64,000 bases of DNA from positions 744,001 through 808,000 of the forward strand of contig CP145414.1 in the NCBI GenBank assembly GCA_036867785.1, given 5' to 3'. Every line of letters starts with the position of its first letter. The first letter of the stretch is position 1. The DNA is from Plasmodiophora brassicae (Eukaryota; Endomyxa: Phytomyxea; Phytomyxea; Plasmodiophorida). The notes under the pieces are model-generated. The model ran no database searches. It saw nothing but the letters and a program-made list of their open reading frames with translations, and was not told the DNA's origin. Positions 49,190-59,193 of the stretch are shown here, piece by piece. Made by a program: the position numbers and the translations under genes.

Positions 49190-50018
49190 AGTGACGGGGC
49201 TCCAAACCCCGAGCCAATTCCGTTGCGCCTCTCCTCATTCCGATGCCGGTCAGTCGCCACATCTCCATGTACAGAGCACGTTCATTCTCCAGCCGACCTT
49301 TCTCATACCGAATGAAAGCTTCCGCTAGAGCGTCCGGATCAGCTTGTCGATCGATCAGGATAAACTTCTCGGATCGGTTAGTGGATCGCGACGATGTTGG
49401 GTGGAATCGGTCCTGATCAGTACTGAATCAGGTGGTCGCATTCGTGACTGGCCTTCGCTTTGAAAACGCCGCTGACGCGCTTCCCTTCGAAAACCGCCCA
49501 GACACGAGGGTTGGTTGCAGCATCGGCCGGCATCCTAGCAAAGGCGCTACCTTTCATGGCAACGACGTGAATAGAATCCAACCATGTCACAACTGATAAA
49601 GTCAATTGTCGACAAAGGTTTCGGTACCCGCGGGAACGGTGACGTCGACGCCCTTGGCAACAATCGCCCAGCACCCTTGCCTGACCTTCTCACAGCTTAG
49701 ATTGCAGACGCCCATGACGTTCAGCTGGAGTTCGTGAAACGCGCTGCACATGATTGTCAAGCAGGTACCAGTCGATTTCGGAGCACGAGCTACCCTTTCC
49801 CCGCCCTGCTGGACGTATTCGGACTGACCTCCCGCCCTCCCCCTCGGGGCTCCACGCGCGGCCGTTGCAAGGCCGTGGGTCCGCCCGTGTCCACGTTGCT
49901 CAACGGTATGTACTCGAAGGGGGATTATCTCACGGCGTAAGAATTGGGCACGGCGAAGCGCGCGATGATGAACAGAGATATGAGAGAGTGAAATCCCGTT
50001 TATGTCGGTGTCTACCAT
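49190..50018 (-). pseudogene. Repeat-family copy C (frame-broken)
   Basis: Minus-strand copy with the same order as B: SAFHELQLNVMGVCNLSCEK (about 49750), DVTVPAGTETFVDN, VVTWLDSIHVVAMKGSAFAR, AATNPRVWAVFEGKRVSGVF (about 49500), then the 3' part down to RRGATELARGLE, where homology stops at about 49200. The frame changes between the 49602-50018 and 49417-49674 segments, and again before the 3' part, so it looks inactive. The missing 3' end coincides with the junction to copy B. Confidence 0.55.
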
Positions 50019-50807
50019 CGTCCCTACGAAGGCTGTGCACCAAGTAAAACGTCAGTTTCGCATCGCTAATAACGGTATAACGTATATCCCGTCTCGGTCA
50101 AGTTGACCTATACATTCCGAGTCAAGAAACGTCGCGGTTGTAATGCATGACCACGACACTACGGTTAGCAAGGCGACCTACGAGAGGCATGCGAAGTCAG
50201 TCGGACGTCGATGAACACGTGAAGGGGAGCGTCAACATTGGCAAGAACTCGTAGCCGAAACGATTTGCTGATTGTAGCTCTGCTAACGAATAAAACGATA
50301 CAAACATTCCATTTTCCGCATGACAACATCGGCGATACCATCAAGTCTGAACGTTGACAGTTTACGCTAACGGAACCTCATCATGTGGTGTTACGTCCTG
50401 GGTGTCGTTGTTCTGCAATTTCAGCCACTAACCGTACTGGCCATCTTCGGGCTGGGGTGGCTCCCGGGCGTATCGCGGAAGGTCGTCCGCCAACGTCGCA
50501 CTATAGGAGCGTTTGCTGTCACGTGTCTCTCGATGTTGGCATTTGGGGCCGGCAACCTGACCGACGTCCCCCGTTGTGCCCGGCACGGCTTCTGAGGGAC
50601 GGATATGACGCTTCTACCTACATAGATTACCCTGCAGAGTTGAGGCGAACAGACGTCCATAACGTCATCAGCCATATCCCGTGATGACATGCCACGTCAG
50701 GCAATGAGAACGCTACTTGCTGAGCCTATTTGGCTGTTTAAAACGAACAAGGGATTTGACGTGTTTTCATGGTATGGGGTGCGGGGATGCATAGGGATAG
50801 GCCGGTA
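50019..50807. other. Gap between repeat island and second secreted-protein gene
   Basis: A 70-codon open frame at 50383-50595 (+) begins MWCYVLGVVVLQFQPLTVLA and is hydrophobic. It could be a small membrane protein or an exon, but has no recognised relatives. The rest shows nothing. Confidence 0.3.
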
Positions 50808-51410
50808 TCACACGAAGAGCATCGTCGAAAACAAGGCCAGTGCAGCTGCAGCGCCAGGTAGGACGGCAGACGAGCCACTCTTCACGTCGGCCTTGAGTTT
50901 CTCTTCCTGCTCCTTCTTATCTGCGTCCTCCTTGGCAATGCGCGCGGCTCGCTTCTGGTACAGATAGCGCAGTCCAGCGGTTCCAGCCACAAGCGCGCCT
51001 GCAGTGGCACCAGCGACAGCCATGCCGGGCTTCGTCTTCAGCCACTCACCAATCGCGACCATTGTGGAGCGAGGAGTGACGTTGCCGGTGTCCTCCACCT
51101 CGAACTCCTCGTCAGACGACTCTTGATCCCGTTTGGACCCGAACCACCTGCTGAACAATGACTGCGCAGGATTGGATTCTTGGTCAGCTGGAAGTTGGAT
51201 TTCAGACTTGGCCAACTTGCGGATCGGTAGCGACTCTGCTGCTTCCTGCTTGCCGCCCCACCATTTCTTGACGACACCGACGGCGTCGCCGGCTTTGCGC
51301 TTGACGCCGTCAACAACTGCGTGGCCAGTGGATGGCCCCTGCTGGGGCTCGGCAGGTGCCGCGGACGCCAGCGCGACACCAGCAAGGACCAAGAGCCAGA
51401 CGATCTTCAT
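50808..51410 (-). CDS. Secreted/GPI-type protein, paralogue of 46613-47416
   Basis: Single exon, 200 residues. The layout is the same as its paralogue: signal peptide MKIVWLLVLAGVALASAAPA, module VVDGVKRKAGDAVGVVKKWW, a shorter acidic middle (SDEEFEVEDTGN), then GEWLKTKPGMAVAGATAGAL, VAGTAGLRYLYQKRAARIAK and EDADKKEQEEKLKADVK. The C-terminus ends SSAVLPGAAAALALFSTMLFV. The ends are about two-thirds identical to the paralogue and the middle is unrelated, a pattern common in surface proteins under diversifying pressure. No known domain. Confidence 0.75.
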   Translation of the reverse strand: MKIVWLLVLAGVALASAAPAEPQQGPSTGHAVVDGVKRKAGDAVGVVKKWWGGKQEAAESLPIRKLAKSEIQLPADQESNPAQSLFSRWFGSKRDQESSDEEFEVEDTGNVTPRSTMVAIGEWLKTKPGMAVAGATAGALVAGTAGLRYLYQKRAARIAKEDADKKEQEEKLKADVKSGSSAVLPGAAAALALFSTMLFV

Positions 51411-51746
51411 TACTCGGACACACGAACCGACAGCGACAATCCGAACTAACGCGAGCGATCAATTGCAAACTGCCGGCGCACGCGGTGCGGGCAGCGGGGC
51501 CCGCGGACCACGGACAGCTGCACGCGTCAGCCTCAGGTGCCTGTTTAGAATCGGGGGCCCCACTCGCCGCCCGCGGACGGAAATAGAGCAACTGCAGAGT
51601 GCACACACAGCACTGTCGAGAGGGGCTAATTTTGGAACGAACTGTCCAACCCGTGGGTGGGGCCGGGACGGGCGAACAGGATGGCGCGAACCCCCGAGTA
51701 TCAAGTGGCGACGCAACGGCATCAACAATGCGGCAGAGGGAACCGG
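51411..51746. other. Intergenic, nothing recognised
   Basis: About 340 bp between two minus-strand genes, presumably the promoter of the secreted-protein gene. Confidence 0.4.
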
Positions 51747-53770
51747 TTAATTTACGACGCCTTTGTTCTCGATATCCCGGACCTCGGCCTTCTTTCCGAC
51801 CCGACGGCGCTTCGTGCTAGGCTCCTGATGCTCGTGTTCAAGCTGACGCACGATATCAGAATCAGGAGCATGGAATTCGTGCTGTGATTTGAACAGACCG
51901 TATCTGAAATGGACGCTCTGAAATTACGGAGGCCGTCGTTGCCGGGCTCAATCGCGAGCCCTGCGTCACAATCCGCCAGGGCATGGTCAAGATCGCCGAG
52001 GGCAACATGGAACCTTGCGGAAACCAGGTGAGCTTGGATGCAATTCGGATCGAGCCGAAGTGCCTGTTCGGCATCCTTTAGGCCGTTCTTCAACTGACGC
52101 AAACCTAGCCTCGCTCGGGATCGCAATAGAAAGTACTCGCAGCATGGCTCTTTCCTGACGCACACGCTTGCGTCCTGATTCGCCTCCGTGTACCGCTCAA
52201 GGTCCAGCAAGCAGTTTGCACGGTTTGCCCGCGCTGACAAAGAAGATGAATCAAAGGACAAGGCACTGGTGAACGCGGCGACTGCATCTTCGTTTCTTTG
52301 CTGATACGTCGCGACCATGCCTGAAGAGCACCCGAATGTCACAACGGCGCACACACAACCTCACCGATACTAACCGATAATGAAATGAGCGACGTAAAGG
52401 GCGGACTTGTCCTTGTCAGCACTAGCCAACTGGATGCATTTCATAGCGGTTTGGGCACTTTCCTGTACGACAAATTAAACACGTTTCGATACATTCAGCC
52501 GACTGGCGTGTGTACCATCATTGCTGAAGTGCAAAACTTGACCCAAGCTAGGCCCACAAGGGCGTCGACGTTGTCAGGCTCGACCGACAATACCGAATCG
52601 TAATCAGCAAGCGCCTCTAAGGACAGAGTAAGCATCCAAACCATCTTCAGCAATCTTCAGCGATACCAGTCACCTTTCCAGTCTTCCTTGTCGGCGTGGA
52701 GCTGCCCCCGAGCAATAACGGCATCCAGCATGTCTGGGCGGGCCTCGATGACGGCGGTGAAATCAGCGATAGCGGCGCCCAGTTCACCATTGCGAGCATG
52801 CATGTCGCCACGTAAGGCACGCAGCTTCATATCTGCCGGTCGAAGCGATACGGCCACGTCCATGTCGGCAAGACTGTCGTCCTTCCGATCAAGGAGGAAC
52901 AAGATGCCGGCTCTCACTTTGTAGAGCGCCGCGTTACTAGGATCCATATCGATACCGAAAGTAACGTCTTTGAGCGCCAGGGATAGTGACGGTGGGTCAT
53001 CCATGCAATTGCAGACGGCACGATTCGCATAGGCCTGCAATGCATCGGTAAGCATAGGCACAGACAAGGCCACACACTATAGGGCTCACCTCTGGGAACT
53101 GAGGATCGAGTTCGATGACCATGTCGCAGTCCAGTCGTGCTCGGGCAATGTCCCCTAGTTGTAGATATATCGCAGACCGCGTCGAATAGAACCGTGGACT
53201 GTGCTGACGTCAGACTGGAAGTGGATGCAGGACGATAGGCGTACGCAGATGGCACAAGTGCGATTGCCCGATCGATATCAGCGAGAGCAGCGGTGAGGTC
53301 GCCCATATCCAGGTAGTGCATCGCGCGTGAGTTCAGCGCTTCACAATTATCTTGCGGCGCGACTCAGTAACGCAGGCGTTTGTGAACACATTGCCGTCCA
53401 CCAGTACCTGGATTGATGCTGATCGCGGAGCAGATGTCGCTGAGAGCTCGCTCCAGGTCCCCGGTGCCCGCTGCAGCGACGCCCCGCATGCAATACAATC
53501 CGGAGAGGAACCCTGGACGCCAACACCACATCAGTACGCATTGTGGCAGATGTACATCCATGGCGTACGCGTATTAATGGTCGGGCGGGCCTTCTTGATC
53601 GCGTTGTCGAGAATCGTGAACGCATCGCCGCACCGTCCCTGAATGATGAGCCGCCCGGCCTGATCGGCAATCGTCGACCCGGTTGGAGGATCGCGCGCCG
53701 CCTTCGACGCATTCGGCTGCAGCAGCCGCGCCAGGACGTGCGGCAGAGCGGGCGATTTCACGGGCGCCAT
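51747..53770 (-). CDS. Tetratricopeptide-repeat protein
   Basis: A multi-exon TPR array of roughly 9-10 repeats, ending in a basic tail EPSTKRRRVGKKAEVRDIEN and TAA 51747-51749. Repeats include GDLERALSDICSAISINPG, MGDLTAALADIDRAIALVPS, GDIARARLDCDMVIELDPQF, NGELGAAIADFTAVIEARPD, NEDAVAAFTSALSFDSSSLS, LKNGLKDAEQALRLDPNCIQ and LGDLDHALADCDAGLAIEPG. The start is MAPVKSPALPHVLARLLQPN (53770); an in-frame Met lies further upstream at 53884. The KRRRVGKK tail could be a nuclear signal. No J-domain or catalytic domain is visible, so only a scaffold or co-chaperone role can be suggested. Intron edges are approximate. Confidence 0.75.
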
Positions 53771-54035
53771 CGCCGACACAGCGGGGACCTCCGCCAGTCG
53801 TGAAACCCCGCCAACCCCCCAAAAACCAAGTGGCCTGTCGCCCGCAATACCAATACGCCACCCAGCAACGTTTGCAGCATTCATTACCTATTGTAATACA
53901 TCTGTAGGCATATGTCGCACGGACTACCTATATGCAACACTGCCCTCGACGACGAAATGGCTCGCACGCTACCGGGAGGGTTACAGTAATAGTGTTTGTA
54001 TTCCAGTTGCGTCGGAGAACGTTTGGATGGACAAT

Positions 54036-54312
54036 CTATTTCTTAATGTCGGTCTTCTTGAGGCCAGGCGGCAGCGACTGCGTTAGCTTGTCGGCCTTCT
54101 GCAGGTCTGTGACGACGAGCGTGTACAGATAGCGACTGCAGCGGATCTTGAACTTAACGTTCTCCTTGGAGCGTTTGATCACAACGCCCTTCGCATCGGG
54201 TCGGTGCGTCTTCTGCAGGAAGTCGCGGATATCCTTGATTTGCTTCGGCTAAACCAGACGAGTCAGTGCACCTGGAATCGATGGCATCAGCAACCACGGA
54301 TCAACGGACCAT
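54036..54312 (-). CDS. RPL38: 60S ribosomal protein L38 (eL38)
   Basis: Exons 54310-54312 and 54036-54248. The first coding exon is just the ATG, followed by a 61-bp intron (gtccgt ... tttag). Exon 2 encodes [60 protein letters not shown] and [10 protein letters not shown], then TAG. The 71-residue product is the right size and matches eL38 throughout, including CSRYLYTLV. Exon 2 alone has no usable Met. Confidence 0.95.
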
Positions 54313-54420
54313 AGCGACGGCAACGACGGCGGCGATTGACACCAGCAGCGGATCGCGAACTCCGTGCGGACTCCGTTCCCAAATATATGGGCCAGTCCCC
54401 TAATATTATCGATACCCTGT

Positions 54421-55941
54421 TTATTCCGGTGGGCTCAGATCAGAGTTCGAACTTATTTCTGATGCGACTCTCTGGTGAGGCGGAAAGACGTTCGATTTTC
54501 CAAAGAGGGACGCGTCGTGTTGGACTTGCGGCCATTCCCGAGGCACTGATCGCCGACGTTTCATTCGGAGTAGCCGGTCCTTAATCCTCCTCCTGGCCTC
54601 AACGGAGGATGCCGTATCGTCATCATTCGAAGAGTCGTCTGTAGATAGTGCATGATCAACGCTGCCGCTGCGAATCATTTGACTGATGCCCATCTGGCCG
54701 GCAATGACGACAGGAGGTAGCGACATGGCGCGCTGGGCGGCCGCCATTGCTGGCGCCGACATCGTCGGAAGCGAATTGCCCCGAGGCCGTCGCTGTACGC
54801 TTGATCCAGTTCTTGACAAGAGCCGTTCAAGACGCTGTCGTCCCCTGACGACAGCGGCCACTGCTATGGACGCCGCCTTTCCCCATGAAACGATAGGCGC
54901 GTCAGACGGGTTGGTATCGCTGGAGATGTTGGCTGGTATCGAGACCGCTCTCGGCACGACCACTGGAACTGGCAGGTGAACGGGAACCTTCACTTCGTCG
55001 ACGTTGCTTTCACCACTACTCAAAGATGAAATGCTCGTATCATCGGAGATGCCGATTCCGCCCGCGGTGGCCCGAGGTGGCGCAAGGAGATGTGACGTAC
55101 TTGTGGATTCCTGTCGGCTCCGAGCATCACCCAATAGACGGGTCCCAAGCCATTGCCTTAACCGCCTCCATCGTCGACCCTTCTGGGTCGGGCGTGGCAT
55201 AGGTGCTCCTGGGCCTGCGACTTCTCCAGTCGCGGTCCCGGTCGATGAGTAATCAGGAATCTCGGTAACCGTTATAGACATCTTCCTCATGCTCTCACCG
55301 GACACGGTACGATCCTTCTTCGTTGCAACTTGTCCGGCTTCCACCAAGGATCGGCATGAGGAGAAGAAGCGGTCGTACGGTTTCAGATGCGAATAAGCAT
55401 CCAGACAGTGAACCGCTTGCAGCGACCGCATGAACAGCAAGTCGCTGTGCCGAAACGCAATCCTGTTCGTCACATCGTCGAGCCAGCGGACGATGGCATC
55501 AGGCGTCGCCTGCCCAGGAAGCCACGCAACTGCCACCGCGACCACGAACTGGAAGAATGATCGTTGCTCGACATGGTTGCTGCGCAGGTTGTCGGTCGCC
55601 GACGAAAGATCCGCTAGGCCCAGCGATCGCGCCTGGCTCGGCACGATATCGGGGAACAATGCGGCGCAGAGGCGAGCATGGAACGGCAAGAACTCCACAG
55701 AGGAGATGCTCGTCCTTGGGAATTTGTCTAGCGACGACTCGAACATGATCCAGATTAACGACAAACGTTTGACAACGTCTGGGTGTCGTGACAGAACGTC
55801 GATGGGTGCAAACGGACCATCAGACGCGGCTCTCCAACCAGCAATAATATCCTCAACGCCCGAGTGGTGGCGTGACTTTGACAGGGGTTTCGCTCGAGAC
55901 AGCGCAGGTGGGTTGGCGACAGCGTCCATGACCACCGTCAC
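54421..55941 (-). CDS. Hypothetical 506-residue single-exon protein
   Basis: One uninterrupted frame from MTVVMDAVANPPALSRAKPL to SNSDLSPPE and TAA. The N-terminal 200 residues are helical and globular (DVLSRHPDVVKRLSLIWIMF, EFLPFHARLCAALFPDIVPS, FFQFVVAVAVAWLPGQATPD), with an EF-hand-like spacing reminiscent of ciliary EF-hand proteins but without calcium ligands. The remainder is disordered, Ser/Arg/Pro rich, with basic clusters (QKGRRWRRLRQWLGTRLLGD, RRRIKDRLLRMKRRRSVPRE). No family is recognised. Lack of introns sets it apart from most neighbours of this length. Confidence 0.7.
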   Translation of the reverse strand: MTVVMDAVANPPALSRAKPLSKSRHHSGVEDIIAGWRAASDGPFAPIDVLSRHPDVVKRLSLIWIMFESSLDKFPRTSISSVEFLPFHARLCAALFPDIVPSQARSLGLADLSSATDNLRSNHVEQRSFFQFVVAVAVAWLPGQATPDAIVRWLDDVTNRIAFRHSDLLFMRSLQAVHCLDAYSHLKPYDRFFSSCRSLVEAGQVATKKDRTVSGESMRKMSITVTEIPDYSSTGTATGEVAGPGAPMPRPTQKGRRWRRLRQWLGTRLLGDARSRQESTSTSHLLAPPRATAGGIGISDDTSISSLSSGESNVDEVKVPVHLPVPVVVPRAVSIPANISSDTNPSDAPIVSWGKAASIAVAAVVRGRQRLERLLSRTGSSVQRRPRGNSLPTMSAPAMAAAQRAMSLPPVVIAGQMGISQMIRSGSVDHALSTDDSSNDDDTASSVEARRRIKDRLLRMKRRRSVPREWPQVQHDASLFGKSNVFPPHQRVASEISSNSDLSPPE

Positions 55942-56032
55942 TCGCCGGGTCGTCCACTACTACAGATATCTCGCGCGGGCAGCCTGTATCTGGCACACGC
56001 ATTCGAGAATCTGTGGAGTATCCTACATTCCG

Positions 56033-56648
56033 TCATGCGCGCCCATCCCATGCAGTAGGCTCTTCCGGCCGCTCGCAATAGTCGCCAATGACTTTGGCGA
56101 GGAACAGTCGAGCGCACCAGCGACCGAGTTTGTATCCAGCGTTCGGCAGCAGTCCGCATCGTTGAAACCCAACGGATTCATGCAGGGCGACGCTACCCTA
56201 TCGAACCCACATTTAACACAGAGTAGAAACCTATGTACACAGACAGGCGGCCGCCTACTGGGTTTGGCAGAGCTGTCGTAGCAGTCACCGTCTTGTATCC
56301 CAGCTTAGCCAGGACGGGTAATAACCGCTCGTAGAAGCGTCGGCCAAGTCCTTGCCGCTGAGCGCGCTCGCTAATGTAGATCGAACATTCTATCGTCCAG
56401 CGATACGATGGACGCGGGCGATACGGTGCCGCATACGCATACCCGACAATGGCGTCGCTGTCGTCACTGTCCACGGCAACGTACCACGGCGTCGCCAGGC
56501 GCCCCATGCGTTCCGCGATGACGGCCGGCGACGGCGCCGTCTCCTCGAACGTCACATGCGTACTCTCGACGAACGGGGCATAGACCGCCGCGATCCCGTC
56601 CGCATCAGCGGGCGTCGCCGGGCGAATCACGAACGGTCCGCGACTCAT
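56033..56648 (-). CDS. GNAT N-acetyltransferase, phosphinothricin-acetyltransferase type
   Basis: Exons 56259-56648 and 56033-56197 (intron 56198-56258) give 184 residues. The start reads MSRGPFVIRPATPADADGIA. GNAT motifs: YVAVDSDDSDAIVGYAYAA, the PAT-like PYRPRPSYRWTIECSIYI, the acetyl-CoA loop RAQRQGLGRRFYERLLP, and, completed by the splice, ALPNPGSVALHESVGFQ then GYKLGRWCARLF. Product substrate is unknown; bacterial relatives acetylate small amines such as methionine sulfoximine or phosphinothricin. The spliceosomal intron shows it is settled in a eukaryotic genome whatever its origin. Confidence 0.85.
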
Positions 56649-56861
56649 TGCGCTGCTCCCCAGTCGATAAGACGACGCGACGGATTACTCCACTGTTCAG
56701 GCCCGACTTTGGCGCGTCACGTTCGGCGAACTGGTCAACCCGGATCCGTCGCCCCAGGGCCGGGCGTGACGTGCAGAGCCGCAAAAATAGACCTGGAAAA
56801 GGTGGCGGTGGTCGGTCCCCGGCGAACAGCAATCAGAGAGTGCGACGCGACTTCAGGTTTG

Positions 56862-59081
56862 ATGGCGGTGATGGGGCGGCGGCGGGCCGTGGCATGGGGT
56901 GTGGCGATCGTCGCCTTGCTGCTGGCCATTGCGGCCGGGCGGAAGCCGAATATGTATGACCTGCCGACGAAGCTGTGCGAATGGGACGATATAGGGCTGT
57001 CCGGTTACATGAGCACGGGTTCGCGCGTCGTGGCGTTCGGCGATTTCAACAGCGATAAGAAGTCGGTGCCGACATGGATTCGCCGCGGTCGCACACGACT
57101 TATCTGGTGAACACCTGCATAGTCTTGACTTGTTCGTTGTGACCGGCGATTTGCAACACGTCAACGTGTTCATCTGGAATGCAGGTGCGTCCGCCGCATA
57201 CGTGCTGTCCGGGGCCGTTTCCTAAGGCTGCCTTGCACAGCAATGTACAGGTTCGACCTGCAATCATCCCTGTCAATATCGATCGTGGATGACAAGTCTG
57301 TGTCGGGGACGATAACGTCTGTTGTGCCTGGCGATTTCAATTACGACGGTCACCTGGACGTTCTGGTTCAGGGTCGGTACTCGACTGACAAGAGCTACTG
57401 GGCCAAGATATTCACCGGTAGCATCTCGGATATGACGTTCACGGAAATGCCTCAAACCCGTTCGTGTCCATCTCACGCTTTCGAGTTCCACTCCATGGCT
57501 GACTCACGTTGCACCCAGTGAAGAGCGACGAAGAGCTGCTAGTGTTCGACTACAATGGGGACATGCAGTTGGACCTGTTCGGCTTCGCTGGTGGCGTCCG
57601 AACCGTTTGGGTTAACGACGGCAAGGGCGACTTTGTCAGCAGGACAAATATTTCCGAAATGATTGGGAAAGCGAACGGAGCGAACCCAAACGGGCGTGCT
57701 CACGCGTCGGTAGACCTCAACGGGGACTGCTTTGCTGACCTTGTTGTCGCCACGGTTGACGGAAGCGGGACGCCGGTCCTCGAGGTATGGCCTGCTCATG
57801 ATTAGTCGATATGGACCGCTGACAGAATCTCGCAGGTCTACGTCTGGAACAATGGTGCGCGAAAGTTCCAGTACTCCCAGTCTGTCGTGCTAGCGCCGAC
57901 CAGCGGCCCCGTTACGTTCGCCGACGCTGACGTGGATGGCAACATTGACATCATTTACACGATGAACAACGGGGCGGACATTGCGACCCACTACAACGTC
58001 CAGATGGGCCTGTGCGAATCGTCATCGGCCACGAACTGTCGTTCGTCTGACAATCTTTGTGTTGCGGACCCCGGGTTCTCCTTTGTATCATACGACCATC
58101 GCTCAAAGGGAAACGTGGCCGTTAGCTCGTTGAACGAGCGCGCTCTATCCAATGCTCGCATCCATGTCGGTGATATAAATGCCGATGGCGTACCCGAGCT
58201 TCTCATCACGCTCGCGTCCGGCGTTGTGTCTATGTTCGGGACGTCCGCTGGATCGCGCAATGGGTTTGCTCCTGTGGCAGACCCCCGGATCCAACAACCT
58301 ATTCAAAGCATCCAGAACGCTGTCCTAGGCACGTTCTTTGACGTCAACGAAGACGGTACTGCCCATTATTGTTTCGAACGCAAGGTCTGGAGTACATGGT
58401 GAACCGTGAACCCTATGTAGGCATCATGGACGTCATGGTCATGGACCAGTCGACAGCACCCGTCAAGTTCTTCATTAACAACCTCAACGAGGACACCTTC
58501 TTCTTCAAGACGCTCGTCAGCAACGGCGTCTGCCCTGAATGGTGCGACGACAGCAGGTGGCCGGAACGGTTCCCATCGCCGAAACCCTACGGCGTCAGCC
58601 AGCCGGGGACCGTTGTGAAGTTCATTGTCACCGACACGGGCGGCGTGAACCGAATCCGGTGCGGGGGGCAACTGTACCAGTCGTCATACCAATCCCTGCA
58701 ACTGCCGTACGCGTTCATCGGCCTCGGCAGGACATTCTCGTACATCGTACAGTTCAGTGTCGGCATCTCGGCAGGTAGGAGAGCGCGCCCATTCGACCAT
58801 GTGCGTCCGCAGCGCGCTGAGGGGCACCGACAGGCTACATTGGCACCTGGTCGACCATGATCCCCAATTCGCAGCTGGTGGTCTTCCCGTCGCCAGCGTC
58901 CGACCCGGGCCGATGGGTTGTCGAACTGTTCCTGTTGCCGTCGTCGAATTTCCTCTGGGTGTTCATCTCCGTCCTGGTCACGAGCATCGCCCTAGCGGCG
59001 GCGATCGTCATCATGCACTGGCGGCACCTGAAGGCCGACATGCTCGAGCAGAGGAAAGCGGAGCATTTCTTCACCTTCTAA
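56862..59081 (+). CDS. ITFG1: T-cell immunomodulatory protein homologue (ITFG1/TIP)
   Basis: Type I membrane glycoprotein with integrin-like FG-GAP repeats. The start MAVMGRRRAVAWGVAIVALL is a signal peptide (alternative Met at 56871). The first splice (intron 57062-57122) restores FGDFNSDKNLDLFVVTGD. Further FG-GAP blocks: VPGDFNYDGHLDVLVQG, VFDYNGDMQLDLFGFAGG, DLNGDCFADLVVA, DADVDGNIDIIYTMN, VGDINADGVPELLIT. The C-terminus carries the TIP-specific STMIPNSQLVVFPSP and VVELFLLPSSNFLWVFISVL, one membrane helix, then HWRHLKADMLEQRKAEHFF and TAA. Six or seven short introns. Size fits the family (about 600). Confidence 0.9.
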
Positions 59082-59193
59082 ACTATGCGCCCGATCATAC
59101 GTACGCTTCGACCACAGCGTCACTGTCAGGCGGTGCCCATCTGGTGGCCGTTACAGCTGGCTGGGGGCAGTCGTCGTCGTCGTCGCCGAGGCC

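Noticed and set aside
47837-50018. Naming the repeat island as a specific transposon class
   Set aside because: No transposase, reverse transcriptase, terminal repeat or target duplication could be recognised, so only repeat-family status is claimed.
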